Both the position numbers and the translations under genes were made by a program. A stretch of 64,000 nucleotides of DNA from Nitrospirillum amazonense (GTDB lineage Bacteria > Pseudomonadota > Alphaproteobacteria > Azospirillales > Azospirillaceae). Positions 19,654-29,323 of this stretch are shown piece after piece (the stretch's first letter is position 1; the number at the start of each line of letters is the position of its first letter). A model generated the notes under the pieces. The model did no database searches. It worked only from the letters and a program-made list of their open reading frames with translations, and had not been told where the DNA came from. Location of the stretch: assembly GCF_007828045.1 (NCBI RefSeq), contig NZ_VITN01000017.1, positions 62,001-126,000 on the forward strand. The letters are read 5' to 3'.

Positions 19654-19717
19654 GAAGCCTGCCCCCACGGCGTGATAGAAACTTACATCTCAAGAATATT
19701 GCCGATGCCCTACGGCA

Positions 19718-22700
19718 TCATTCACTACCAATAATTTTCAACCTCATGGCGCGGGTTTCGAGCAAATAGGTCTCGACTCCCGCAAGCAGGTGCAAGCCTT
19801 CCTCACCGATTGCTTGCCGGGATAGTCCAGGTTGCACGATGCGGACGTCGAACTCGAAGCGGTGATCTTGCCACCCGACCTTGAGTTTCTTGATCGCGGC
19901 GGCTGAGCCTTGTTCAATTCGAGAGCCGAGAGCACGGTCCCGGCGCATCTTTTCGCGCCTCAACATGTGTTGAAGCATGCGGCCTGGCCGGTCGCGCCAC
20001 CGAGCAGACTTCTGAGCCTGGCCGCAAACCTCGTAGAGGTCGCTGAGCCGCGCGCCTGGTGTATCCGCGCCCGAATACTTGCAGTGATACAGGGTCACGG
20101 AAACGACGCTGTCGGTTATTCGCAGCGCCACGACATCAGCGATCTCGCCTTTGCCATCATCGTCGAAGATCACATCATAGGGATCGGGGTCCGCCAACAG
20201 CGTGTCGATGACGAGACGTTGGACTGAGTCTGGGCGCTTGCTCGTGCCTTGCGACTCGACGCGGATATTGGCCTTCGACCAATCCCAGGCTTCGATCTTG
20301 TCGGACGGGTATGGTTCGATCGTTTCGCCTTCGGGCAAGGTGTAGAGGTGGCTGTAGATGAGCAGCGAGCCATCGCCGAAGTCGATCTGTGGCGAATCCT
20401 CGCCGAAGGATTCCGAAAGCGTCTGCACCTTGCTGCCGATCTTGATCGTCGCCTTGGGGCCGGCGCGCTGGGGGTAGCGGGCATGCCCGTCGCTGAAGAC
20501 GATCTCGAACTCGGCCGCATGCTCATCGCTCCGCACGGCGAAGCGCAGCGGTCCCGAACGAGCGTTATCGAGCAACTCGATATCGCATTCCGCGAAGGTT
20601 ACGGGCTCATCGCCGAACGAGATCTCGATCCGCTCCTCGAACTGCGTGATCACAGATTCAGGCCAATGGATCGCCACGGGCGGAACAGCCGGGCGCTGGC
20701 TGATCTGGTGGGGGCGCATCGCGCTCTTGAAGACGCCGTCGGTCGTGATGCTGGGATCGTTCACCGTGCGGCCGACATCCTGGCACCAGTCCACCCAGTC
20801 GGTCAGGTCATGGACCTTGGCGCTGGACCAGAACTTGCCCTTCGCCGAGCAGCCGCGTGAGGCCGGCACGCCGTCGAGAAAGCCGGTGGCGAAGATGTTG
20901 TTCTTGATCCGCGACTGGGATTTTGCGCTGTCGAGGCCGTCGGCGACGTCCACGCCCATATACATTGAATAGCGGACGCCGCGCCCCTGATGGTGGGTGA
21001 GGCCGAGGTTGCGCAGGATGAGCCGCTTGAAACCGTGGAGGCTGCGGAACACCTCCTCGCCTTCCACGCGGCGCGTCGTATCGCCGCAAACCGCCTTTGC
21101 CAGGCGGTCGAACGGTCCCTTGGCGGAACTGCTGATATAGAGCAGGCCACTGGCCTGATCCCAGTGGAGCATGTGCAGATCCCAGGTGACGTTCACTGCC
21201 TGCTGCGCCGAGGTCCAGCGCGCCTGTTCCTCCGCCCGAGTCACGAAGATCGCGACCCGTTGATGCGGGTTCAGTTTCATGCCGAGATAGACGCCGGGAT
21301 TGTAGAGTTCCTCCGCGCGGAACGGATCCCAGGCGTCACAGGACGTTCGGTAGAGGACCGCGTTCATTTTCGGCTCGAGGGTCTGGAGCGGAATGTCGCT
21401 TAGATCCCCCGAAAAGCCTTTGAACATCTCGGCGCGGCGAACCTGCCGTTCGATCTTTGCCGAACTGAGCGCCTCCACCAGCGCGTTCCAGTCGGCGTCC
21501 TCGGCATAGAGCTTGGCCAGCGCGCGATCGACATCGTCGATGCCGGTATTGGCGATCACCGTCGCATCACCCAGGGTCGGATCCTGGCGGGTGAAGCGGC
21601 CGACGAACTGGATCGTCACCGCCACGCTCTTGTGATGATCGTGCAACGCAGCGATCTTCAGCTCGGGCAGGTCGAAGCCCTCGCCGAGCATATCGACGCA
21701 TACGATGATCCGGCTCTCAAAGCGGCGTAACGCTGCCAGATTTTCGCGCCGCTCCTTCAGCGATTGCTGGCTGTGGACGATGACAGGCCGGTAGTCCGGA
21801 TAGGCCGCCGTATAGAGGCTATGCAAGTGTTTGGCGCGTTCGATGGTGCTGCAACGGGCCATCGCCAGATGGTTGAGGCCGGCGTCCAGGTCCGAGGCGA
21901 GCACTTCGCCGAGCTTGTCGATGATCGCCTGGTCGGCGTCGGCTTGATCCAGCCCAAATACGGCCTCGAAGCGGATCGGCTTGAAATAGCCCTCCTGCTG
22001 CGCCTTCTTCAGCGGGTAGGTGTAGATGAACTCCCCATCGACGCGGCCGCCATCCTCACGAAACGGAGTGGCGGTGAACTGGATCACCGGAATGGGCGGC
22101 TCGTGCTCGGCGAAGAGCCCGCGAAAGGACTTCCACGTCCGTGCCCCGATGTGATGCGCCTCGTCGATAAAAAGTGCGGAGGCACGGGCCGCCATCCGTT
22201 CCTGCACCGGCGCCTCGGCGCGGCCCGCGATCTGCATCGTGGTGACGACGACATTGGCGCTGTCGAAGATTTCATCGACTTCGGCTTCGCTCGCCGGAAT
22301 GTGCGAGAGCCGCATAACCAACGGAAATGCTGCGGTCTCATCGAGACATTTCTGCTGCTTCAGGACGCCGAAGGTCTCGAACTTGCCCGCGATCTGCTCG
22401 CGCAGAGCATCGGTGGGGACCACCACCAGCAGGCGCTCGAACCGCCGGTTGGCATTGAGCGCCAGCATAGTCTCGGTCTTGCCCGTACCCGTCGGCATGA
22501 CGATGGTGGCCGGGTCCGTCGATCGCGTCGCATGGGCAAGCGCGGCATGAAGCGCGCCGATCTGGGGCCGCCGCAAGCCAGGCTGCGCCGGCACACCATC
22601 GGCCGCAGCCCGTCCTTCGCGCAAATGAATGGCGTCGATCCAGGAGGCAGAAACCGCCTGGAGCCGCTCGACGCGCGCGGAACGATCCAGCGTGTCGATG

Positions 22701-23059
22701 CCGATCGGCAAAGCATTCATCCATCGGCCTGCACCCAGTTCGAGTGCTTCGACGATCTGTTCCGGCTCCGTTGCCCCGGGCACGAGCAGAATGAGATCGG
22801 CCTCCAGCGGCGTGGCCGTCTTTCCGCTGATGACCTTCAGAATTTCGCCGGAATCCAGGGTTGTCTCGTAACCATTGACGCGGCGGATAGCGAAGGGGCG
22901 AAGCCGGCAACGCACCCGGCGCGCAGGAACGGCCAACTGACGAACCGGGCTCCCCAGCACCTTGCCGTCGATGACAAGCCGAGCCGGCAAGAGCAGTTCG
23001 ACCTCGGGATTGAAAAGGTCGTCCTGGTTGGGGCCGTTGGAGCGCGTGCGGGAGGCCAT
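19718..23059 (-). CDS. DEAD/DEAH helicase with nuclease-like C-terminal domain
   Basis: An 1113-residue SF2 helicase of the type III restriction/UvrB-like branch. Walker A is MPTGTGKT (188-195), motif II DEAH (299-302, in LFIDEAHHIG), motif III QFTATPF, and lobe-2 motifs MLGEGFDLPEL and FVGRFTRQD. A long middle region has no recognisable fold. Near residues 955-990, DDDGKGEIADVV followed by LYHCKYS has the acidic-acidic-(C)K spacing of a PD-(D/E)XK nuclease; this is a suggestion by pattern only. It lies between the UvrD-type gene (14 bp gap) and the DUF6361 trio, and probably belongs to the same transcript. It could load or power the AddAB-like nucleases or act alone. Confidence 0.85.
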   Translation of the reverse strand: MASRTRSNGPNQDDLFNPEVELLLPARLVIDGKVLGSPVRQLAVPARRVRCRLRPFAIRRVNGYETTLDSGEILKVISGKTATPLEADLILLVPGATEPEQIVEALELGAGRWMNALPIGIDTLDRSARVERLQAVSASWIDAIHLREGRAAADGVPAQPGLRRPQIGALHAALAHATRSTDPATIVMPTGTGKTETMLALNANRRFERLLVVVPTDALREQIAGKFETFGVLKQQKCLDETAAFPLVMRLSHIPASEAEVDEIFDSANVVVTTMQIAGRAEAPVQERMAARASALFIDEAHHIGARTWKSFRGLFAEHEPPIPVIQFTATPFREDGGRVDGEFIYTYPLKKAQQEGYFKPIRFEAVFGLDQADADQAIIDKLGEVLASDLDAGLNHLAMARCSTIERAKHLHSLYTAAYPDYRPVIVHSQQSLKERRENLAALRRFESRIIVCVDMLGEGFDLPELKIAALHDHHKSVAVTIQFVGRFTRQDPTLGDATVIANTGIDDVDRALAKLYAEDADWNALVEALSSAKIERQVRRAEMFKGFSGDLSDIPLQTLEPKMNAVLYRTSCDAWDPFRAEELYNPGVYLGMKLNPHQRVAIFVTRAEEQARWTSAQQAVNVTWDLHMLHWDQASGLLYISSSAKGPFDRLAKAVCGDTTRRVEGEEVFRSLHGFKRLILRNLGLTHHQGRGVRYSMYMGVDVADGLDSAKSQSRIKNNIFATGFLDGVPASRGCSAKGKFWSSAKVHDLTDWVDWCQDVGRTVNDPSITTDGVFKSAMRPHQISQRPAVPPVAIHWPESVITQFEERIEISFGDEPVTFAECDIELLDNARSGPLRFAVRSDEHAAEFEIVFSDGHARYPQRAGPKATIKIGSKVQTLSESFGEDSPQIDFGDGSLLIYSHLYTLPEGETIEPYPSDKIEAWDWSKANIRVESQGTSKRPDSVQRLVIDTLLADPDPYDVIFDDDGKGEIADVVALRITDSVVSVTLYHCKYSGADTPGARLSDLYEVCGQAQKSARWRDRPGRMLQHMLRREKMRRDRALGSRIEQGSAAAIKKLKVGWQDHRFEFDVRIVQPGLSRQAIGEEGLHLLAGVETYLLETRAMRLKIIGSE

Positions 23060-23073
23060 CGGGTCGCCTTCCG

Positions 23074-26000
23074 TCAGGCCGACACGGTCTGCGGCGAAGG
23101 CGAGACGGCAATCACCGTTCCCCTCGTCATCAGCACGATCAGTCCGCGCTCCGCGCCCGTCATGTTTAGATAGGCGCGCACCTGCGCATGATAGTGATCG
23201 AGCGTCTGAGCGTCGGGGTTCACGTCGCTTTTCCAGTCGACCACCACGACTGGCCGGCCATCTTCTCCAACTGTCAGCGCGTCGGCGATCCCGGCCGTCG
23301 CGGTTTCCATGCCATCGGTCGCCTGGGCGGCATAGACGGGAAATTCGGCGAGGAGACCGGGTCGCAAGGCCGCGATGTCAGGCAGGGCCAGAGTGCGAGC
23401 GACACAGGCCGCCAGTTCGCCGGCCGACAGCCCTGTGGCTGGATCGGAGACAGGCGACCGGCCAAGCGAGCGGATGAGATCGGCCGCCCGCTCAATCAGC
23501 GCCGCCTCGACTTCCGGGGTTTCCCCGGTCAGCACCTCTTCGATGAGCTTGTGGAGGATCAGCCCGCGCTCCCGGCCTCCCTGCACCGGGGCGACGACTT
23601 CCAGTTCGGGGGGCTGGTCGTCAGCCGAGCCGGTCCAGAGGGACGCCTCCTCTTCCCGGAGCACTGTACCGGCGGCGTTTTCATCGCGGCTGGGTGCAAG
23701 CCAAGTCAGCCGCGTCTGGGCAGCAGCGATGATTTCAGCTTCGGCGGCGAAGATCGCGCGTGTCTGGGCGTTGTCCACTCCCGTGCGCGCGGCCGTGAGG
23801 CTGGCGGGCAGATGCGAGACATCGAGGCCGGGAAGATCGGCGAGTGATAGATCGACGAGACCGATCCATGCCGATTTCGACGGCGTGGTGTCGAGACGGG
23901 GGAGGACGAGAAGCTCGCGGGCGCGGGTGGCCGCGACATACCAAAGCCGGATGCGTTCGCGGTCCAGCTCTTCCTTTTCCGCCTGGCGCGCCTCGTCATA
24001 GCCTTCGGGCGGGACGCCCAGGACCGGGCAATAGAAGGTCTCGGTCTGGCGATCGAGGACGGCGCTTTCGGGCGCCATCACGCCGGTCATGGTGTTGATC
24101 GGAATGACGATTGGCCATTCCAGCCCCTTGGCCGCGTGCATGGTGAAGAGCGCAACCGCTTCCTCCTGTGCATCGGGTCGTCCCTCGACGGCGCGGGCCT
24201 CGTCGGACCACGCCGTCGCCATGGCCTCGGCAAAGGCACGCAGACCGCGCACGGCGTAGCCGGTCGACAGGCTGAGATAGAGATCGACGTTGGCGAGCGC
24301 GCGCTCGGCCTGGCCGCGATGCCGTTCGAGGAGAAGCGGACGGACGCGCATCACGTCCACCGCCTGCGAAAGCAATTCGTGCGGGGTCGTACTGTTGCCG
24401 CGCCGGGAGAGCGATTGCAGCCGTTCGATGACCTCGCGCGCGAGCGGGTGTGCGATGGCGGCCGGGTCGGTGCCGAGATCTAGGCGTGGAATTCGGTCAG
24501 GCTGGTCTTCCGAGCGGGGAAGCCCCCAGATGATGTCGAGCAGCTCTTCCTCGGACAGGCCGACCAGAGGCCCGCGCAGCAACGCGCCGAGCGCGAGCGT
24601 GTCGCGGCGATCGGCCAGGACGCGGGTCAGCGCGATCAGGTCCTGGACTTCCTGGCGGCGGAACAAACCCTTACCGGCCTGGGTCGCCACGGGAATGCCG
24701 CGCCGCTCCAGAGCTTCCTCATAGCGCCACAGCTCCGCGCCGGTCGGCGCCAGTAAGGCGATGTCACCTGGCTGGCAGGGGCGCTCGGCGCCGCTGCGGC
24801 GGTCGATGATGGGCTGGCTTTCGATCAGCCGGGCGCAAAGCTCGGCGATGGCGTCGGCTTCGGCGTCGCGTTGCTGTTCGGCGCTGGCCTTACCGTTTTC
24901 GTCGGCCACCGCGATGTCGAGGGCGGCTACGCAAACGCCGCCCCGGTCATCGTGGAACGGGTCGAGCGCGGTGAAACCCGGCTGTCCATCGGCCGAAAGG
25001 ACTGCCTCGAAGCGCTCGTTGACGAAGGTGAGGATCGAGGCGCAGGAGCGGAAATTGGTCGAGATCGATAGAAGGCTGTCGGCGTCCTGAGCGCGGAAGG
25101 CGTCGCGCGCCTGGACATAAGCTCCGACATCGGCGCCTCGAAAGCGATAGATCGCCTGCTTGGGGTCGCCCACCAGGAAGAGCGCACCTGGCCGGATTTG
25201 GAACCGCGTCCAATCGTCATCACCATCGACCGGCTCGCCGCACAGACGCCAGAAAATCTCGGTTTGCAGGGGATCTGTGTCCTGGAACTCGTCAACGAGG
25301 ACATGGGCGAAACGCTCTCCCAGCGCCCGGCGCACGGCATCGTGATCGCGCAGCAAGGCGCGCGCGGCGAAAATCAGATCGTCGAAATCGAGCTGGGCGC
25401 TGGCGCGCTTGTGGTGGCGGTAGCGTTGCAGGATGGGATGCGCCTCGTCGATCAGCGCTGAGAGGGCATGGCCGGCGGCGGCCTGCACAAGCGCGGTCCA
25501 GGCATCGCAGCAGGCGGTGTAGTGGATCTCGGCCGCGTCGTTCAGTCGATCGCCGTCGGCCTTGGAAAGACCGGCCTGTTTGGCGGAGGCGGCCCATTTT
25601 CCCTTCTTGCGATAGGACGCGAAGGTGCCGGATTTGGTGCAAAGGTCCGGGTGGGGCCGCGAGGTCAGGAGCTGGACTAGGCCCGCGGGCGTCGCCGGGT
25701 CGGGAGCGGTCGCCAGGGCTGCGGCCATTCCGGCCAGCCGCTCGACGATCGCCACCGTTTCCGGCTCTGCCGCCGCCGTGCCATCCATGAAGCTGGCAAA
25801 ATCCGCCGCAGCCTGCCGGAACGCTGTCAGGTGGCCGTCAAGCGGAGAGACGGCCGGGGCCGCCAGCGTGGGGCGGCGGCGCAGGTTCTCCGCGATCTTG
25901 TGGATCAGCGCCACCGTCTCGCCGGGGCTATGCAGCACCATCTCGGCCAAGATGCCGCCTTGTCCGCCAGACAGGCGCTCGCGCAACCAGCCATCGACAA

Positions 26001-26469
26001 TCTCAAGGAAAGTGAGATCGGCCTGGTTGCGATCCATCACGCCGGCGCCGGGGTCGATGTCGGCCTCCGCCGGATAGGGCTTGATTAGGCGCTGGCAAAA
26101 CCCGTGGATGGTCGAGCAGGTGATTTCGTCGATCGCAGCACTGGCGGCGGTGAGATTGCGGCGATGGGACTCCGACAGGCCATTGGGCAGCGCCACGCGC
26201 AGTTCGGTCGCGATGACGCCGGCCGAAAGGTCGGCGACGAACTCGCGGACACGCGAGAGCAATTCGCTTGCGGCGAGTTCGGTGAAGGTGACAGCGGCGA
26301 TGGCGCGCGGGGAGACGCCTTCGGCGAGCATGGCGGCGATGCGCCCAGCCATGACGGCGGTCTTGCCTGAACCCGCGCCGGCCTCGACCAGGATGGAGCG
26401 ATCATGAAGGCTGATCGCATGGCGACGCGCACCGTCGTCGTTCAGCACTTTGGACAGGTTGCTCATCAT
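23074..26469 (-). CDS. UvrD/AddA-like SF1 helicase-nuclease
   Basis: An 1131-residue SF1A helicase fused to a RecB-type nuclease. Motifs in order: Walker A EAGAGSGKT (29-37), Ia VTFTELAA, II LVDEFQDTDP (about 395-404), III FLVGDPKQAIYRFRGAD, V TMHAAKGLEWP and VI YVAATRARELL. The nuclease core VVDWKSD is near residue 1076, followed by the HAQVRAYL segment that RecB-family nucleases use. It resembles the AddA subunit of the end-processing AddAB enzyme, but sits in a mobile island beside an AddB-like partner, so it is probably a dedicated defence version, not the host recombination enzyme. It overlaps the upstream gene by 4 bp (ATGA). Confidence 0.9.
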   Translation of the reverse strand: MMSNLSKVLNDDGARRHAISLHDRSILVEAGAGSGKTAVMAGRIAAMLAEGVSPRAIAAVTFTELAASELLSRVREFVADLSAGVIATELRVALPNGLSESHRRNLTAASAAIDEITCSTIHGFCQRLIKPYPAEADIDPGAGVMDRNQADLTFLEIVDGWLRERLSGGQGGILAEMVLHSPGETVALIHKIAENLRRRPTLAAPAVSPLDGHLTAFRQAAADFASFMDGTAAAEPETVAIVERLAGMAAALATAPDPATPAGLVQLLTSRPHPDLCTKSGTFASYRKKGKWAASAKQAGLSKADGDRLNDAAEIHYTACCDAWTALVQAAAGHALSALIDEAHPILQRYRHHKRASAQLDFDDLIFAARALLRDHDAVRRALGERFAHVLVDEFQDTDPLQTEIFWRLCGEPVDGDDDWTRFQIRPGALFLVGDPKQAIYRFRGADVGAYVQARDAFRAQDADSLLSISTNFRSCASILTFVNERFEAVLSADGQPGFTALDPFHDDRGGVCVAALDIAVADENGKASAEQQRDAEADAIAELCARLIESQPIIDRRSGAERPCQPGDIALLAPTGAELWRYEEALERRGIPVATQAGKGLFRRQEVQDLIALTRVLADRRDTLALGALLRGPLVGLSEEELLDIIWGLPRSEDQPDRIPRLDLGTDPAAIAHPLAREVIERLQSLSRRGNSTTPHELLSQAVDVMRVRPLLLERHRGQAERALANVDLYLSLSTGYAVRGLRAFAEAMATAWSDEARAVEGRPDAQEEAVALFTMHAAKGLEWPIVIPINTMTGVMAPESAVLDRQTETFYCPVLGVPPEGYDEARQAEKEELDRERIRLWYVAATRARELLVLPRLDTTPSKSAWIGLVDLSLADLPGLDVSHLPASLTAARTGVDNAQTRAIFAAEAEIIAAAQTRLTWLAPSRDENAAGTVLREEEASLWTGSADDQPPELEVVAPVQGGRERGLILHKLIEEVLTGETPEVEAALIERAADLIRSLGRSPVSDPATGLSAGELAACVARTLALPDIAALRPGLLAEFPVYAAQATDGMETATAGIADALTVGEDGRPVVVVDWKSDVNPDAQTLDHYHAQVRAYLNMTGAERGLIVLMTRGTVIAVSPSPQTVSA

Positions 26470-29123
26470 TCCGCCTCCCAGACCTGAGTGACTTCTCCGA
26501 GCCGCTCCGCGGCGGCCGGCATCTTGCGTTTGCAGTAGGTGGCGCTGGCGTTGGCCGGCAGGGCGAAGGCGAGGTCGTCGTAGTCGCCGCCGGTATCCGG
26601 TCCAGGCAGGGCCGCGCCGCTGGCGAGACTTGCTCGTGCCGCGCGCAGATAGCCGGTGATCTCCGTGAGCACGGCTTCGGGATCGTCGAGTTGGAGATCG
26701 ACGGGATCGCGCGGATAGAGCAGCGAGGCGCTGATCGTGACGTCATCACCGAGCAGCGCCTTGACCGCGAACGCATAGAGGCAGCGCTGAAGCTCGCGTC
26801 CGCCGTTCAATCGGATGTCGCCGCGCGGCGGGCGTCCAGTCTTATAGTCGCGCACGAGAGCGCGTTTGCCATCGCCCGCGATGTCGAGCCGGTCGATGTA
26901 GCCGGCGATATTGAAGCCGGCATCGGGAATCGTGACCGGCGCGCTCGCATCCCAGGGCGTTTCCGCATCGGATTTCGGAGGCGAGCCGCCGAAGGGAACC
27001 TCGCCGTAGGAACGTGCGCCTGGCAGAAGGTCATCGCCATAGGACAGAGCGCGGCTGGCCAGCGCGCGGGCGTCGTCGAGGGTGCGACCCCAGATAACCG
27101 CTGGCGGAACCGGGCGCTCGCTCTCCCAGTCGGCGGCGACGGCTTGCGCGGCCCGCGCTACGGCGGCTTCGATGGCCTGTGCGTCGGCGGCGGCAAGGCT
27201 GCCTCCGGTTTCGAGGTCGCGCAGGGCTTGGTCGAGCACGAGGTGGACAAGGTCGCCGATCCCGAGCGCGTCGAGCACGAGCGGTTCGGCGCTGCTCTGG
27301 GGTTCGCGCCATCCGAACGCATAGACCCACACGAAGCTGAGAGGATTGCGCAGCAGGCGGCGCAGCGAACTCGCGGACTGGGTCCGACCGAGAATGGCGA
27401 GGAGGAGCGGGTGGTCCGCCCGCACCAGGCCATCGTGGGACGTGATCTCCACCTGCCGCCAGTCACGCCAGCAGCCTTGCGCGCTGACGGCTTGCGGATC
27501 GGCGACGAATTCCTCGGGTCGGGCCATCAGGCGGTCGGTCTCGCTGAAGGCGTGCGCTGGCGTCGCGTTGCGGCGCAGATAGGTCTCCTCACCATGTCCG
27601 GCGAGCAGAGGGCTGCGACCCAGGAGGCGCCCGTCGCTGTCGCGCCGTGCGCGCGAGAGGACGACGGTGCCGCCTGTTGTGGTGAGGATCGTCTCGAAAT
27701 CGCGCCGGTCGGCGAGATTGACCGGCAGCGGATCAAGCACCTGTGTCGGGATGATATGGTCGGGGATCAGCCGGTCTTCGGCGATCCCGCGCGGCCAGCG
27801 GGACGAATTGAGGCCAAGCAGCCGGACGAAGCGGCGTGGCGACGCCGCCAGCGCACTGGCCGGCATCCAGCCGATGCAGACGCAGGCTTCCAGTCCGTCG
27901 TCCTGTTTCAGGGTCTCGAGCGTCGCATCGACCGAGGCGGCGGGGCCGGCGAGCAGCGCCTTGCGCCAGATCACGAGGGCTCGGCCCTTGAGGAAGGCTT
28001 CTCCGATCTCGCCAGCGGCCTCTGGTCCTTTCGCCAGCGTCTCGACCGCCAGGCGCAGAGCCGGGGTATGGTCGGTGCCATCGGGCCAGTCCTCTGTCGC
28101 CAACCGGCCAAGCAGGCGGTTCCAGGCGCTGGGCGTCGAGAGCGGTGCATCGCTTGGCAGGACACGCAGCCAGCCTTCGGGCAGCGATGCGAAAGGTCCG
28201 CTGTCCCGGCAGAGCGCCGCGAGCCGCCGCAACCGCGACTGCGACAGACCGCGGACCACGATGTCGGCCAGCGCCGCCGCAGCCTGACCATCGCGGGTGC
28301 TGACGGTGCGGACGCCGTGGACGAAGTGCAGGTCGATATTGGCGTCAGCGCGCAAAGCCAGGAAATGATCGTCATAGTCGGCTGGCGAGGCGGTCGCGAT
28401 GGCGATCTCCGAGGGGGCAACGCCCGAAGCGAGCAGGCCTCGCGCCCAGCGCATCGCCTCAATGGCCTCGTGATAGGCCGTCGCCGCGCTGACGGCGTTG
28501 ATCCCCGGCGCTTGCGACGGTGCGCGTGAGATCGTGACGCCCGTATCGTCCAGCCATGCGGGAACGCTCCTCGGGCCGGCCGTCCACTGCACGGGGATAT
28601 GGGCGGTGAGCGCCTGAAGCAGCGGCCGCCAGCACGGCGAGAGTTCGGTGAGCCCGACGATCTCCATCGGACCAAGGACCGCTGGCGCATGGGTGAGGCG
28701 CTCAATCGCGGCGGCGGCGATGTCGAGTGGCCGCAGCATACCGGACGGAAGCTGGTCGAGGACGGCCGCCTCCAGTCGTGCGATGGCGGCGAGGCGTGGA
28801 TGGTCATCGGCCGCATGTGCGGCAAGGTCGATGCCTGCGCGCCAGGCTTTGTGCAGCGTGTCAGCCGCTGCATCGATCATGCCGGGCAGCGTCTTGATGC
28901 TCTCCAGTTCGCCCATTGGCGTGTCCGACAGGGCCGTCTGGATGGCCGAGCGCAGACTCTCGTCATCGATCGGACGGACAAAACCGCCGGCCAGCCGAAC
29001 GGCCGCCTGCTCGAAGGACATGATCTGGAGGCCGTGCCGGCCAGCGCGCCCCGCCGCGAGGCGGCTCTCCTGCATGGCGAGACGGCCGTGAACGACCAAG
29101 GTGGATCGATGCGCGATGGTCAT
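26466..29123 (-). CDS. PD-(D/E)XK nuclease, AddB-like
   Basis: An 885-residue protein with the overall layout of AddB: a large N-terminal inactivated helicase-like part and a C-terminal RecB-type nuclease. The nuclease motif is RALVRDYKTGRPPRG (about 758-772), with GYIDRLDI just before it providing the upstream acidic residue. The N-terminus (LVVHGRLAMQESRL) aligns in position with the AddB Walker A but lacks the Gly-x-Gly-Lys-Ser/Thr, so no ATPase is expected. I do not see the cysteine set of an AddB iron-sulphur cluster. First gene of the leftward operon, 200 bp from the divergent WYL-regulator gene. Confidence 0.85.
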   Translation of the reverse strand: MTIAHRSTLVVHGRLAMQESRLAAGRAGRHGLQIMSFEQAAVRLAGGFVRPIDDESLRSAIQTALSDTPMGELESIKTLPGMIDAAADTLHKAWRAGIDLAAHAADDHPRLAAIARLEAAVLDQLPSGMLRPLDIAAAAIERLTHAPAVLGPMEIVGLTELSPCWRPLLQALTAHIPVQWTAGPRSVPAWLDDTGVTISRAPSQAPGINAVSAATAYHEAIEAMRWARGLLASGVAPSEIAIATASPADYDDHFLALRADANIDLHFVHGVRTVSTRDGQAAAALADIVVRGLSQSRLRRLAALCRDSGPFASLPEGWLRVLPSDAPLSTPSAWNRLLGRLATEDWPDGTDHTPALRLAVETLAKGPEAAGEIGEAFLKGRALVIWRKALLAGPAASVDATLETLKQDDGLEACVCIGWMPASALAASPRRFVRLLGLNSSRWPRGIAEDRLIPDHIIPTQVLDPLPVNLADRRDFETILTTTGGTVVLSRARRDSDGRLLGRSPLLAGHGEETYLRRNATPAHAFSETDRLMARPEEFVADPQAVSAQGCWRDWRQVEITSHDGLVRADHPLLLAILGRTQSASSLRRLLRNPLSFVWVYAFGWREPQSSAEPLVLDALGIGDLVHLVLDQALRDLETGGSLAAADAQAIEAAVARAAQAVAADWESERPVPPAVIWGRTLDDARALASRALSYGDDLLPGARSYGEVPFGGSPPKSDAETPWDASAPVTIPDAGFNIAGYIDRLDIAGDGKRALVRDYKTGRPPRGDIRLNGGRELQRCLYAFAVKALLGDDVTISASLLYPRDPVDLQLDDPEAVLTEITGYLRAARASLASGAALPGPDTGGDYDDLAFALPANASATYCKRKMPAAAERLGEVTQVWEAE

Positions 29124-29232
29124 GGCCGTCCTCCATCCGGGTTTTGCTCGGGGTTGTGCGCTGCGCCAGAGATCCGATCCGTCAAGCCGCGCCGCTGCAC
29201 GCTTTGCACCGATGGTTGTGACCGATAGACCA

Positions 29233-29261
29233 TTGACGAATCCCCCTGATGGGAATAATAA
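29233..29261 (+). promoter_or_regulatory. Sigma70-like promoter for the rightward cargo operon
   Basis: TTGACG (29233-29238) and TAATAA (29256-29261) are separated by 17 bp, predicting transcription start near 29268 and a leader of about 55 nt to the WYL-regulator ATG. The 200-bp divergent gap (29124-29323) is AT-rich by local standards. It holds imperfect dyads such as ATGAG (29276-29280) with CTCAT (29301-29305) that could be operators. I could not fix a convincing leftward promoter. Confidence 0.5.
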
Positions 29262-29323
29262 TTACACGGACTGCGATGAGTTGTCCATATAGTTTTTATC
29301 CTCATTAAGGCGAGGCAAGGCAC

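Noticed and set aside
23074-29123. Gabija-type UvrD helicase (GajB)
   Set aside because: No OLD-family GajA partner; the protein is much longer and ends in a RecB-type nuclease.
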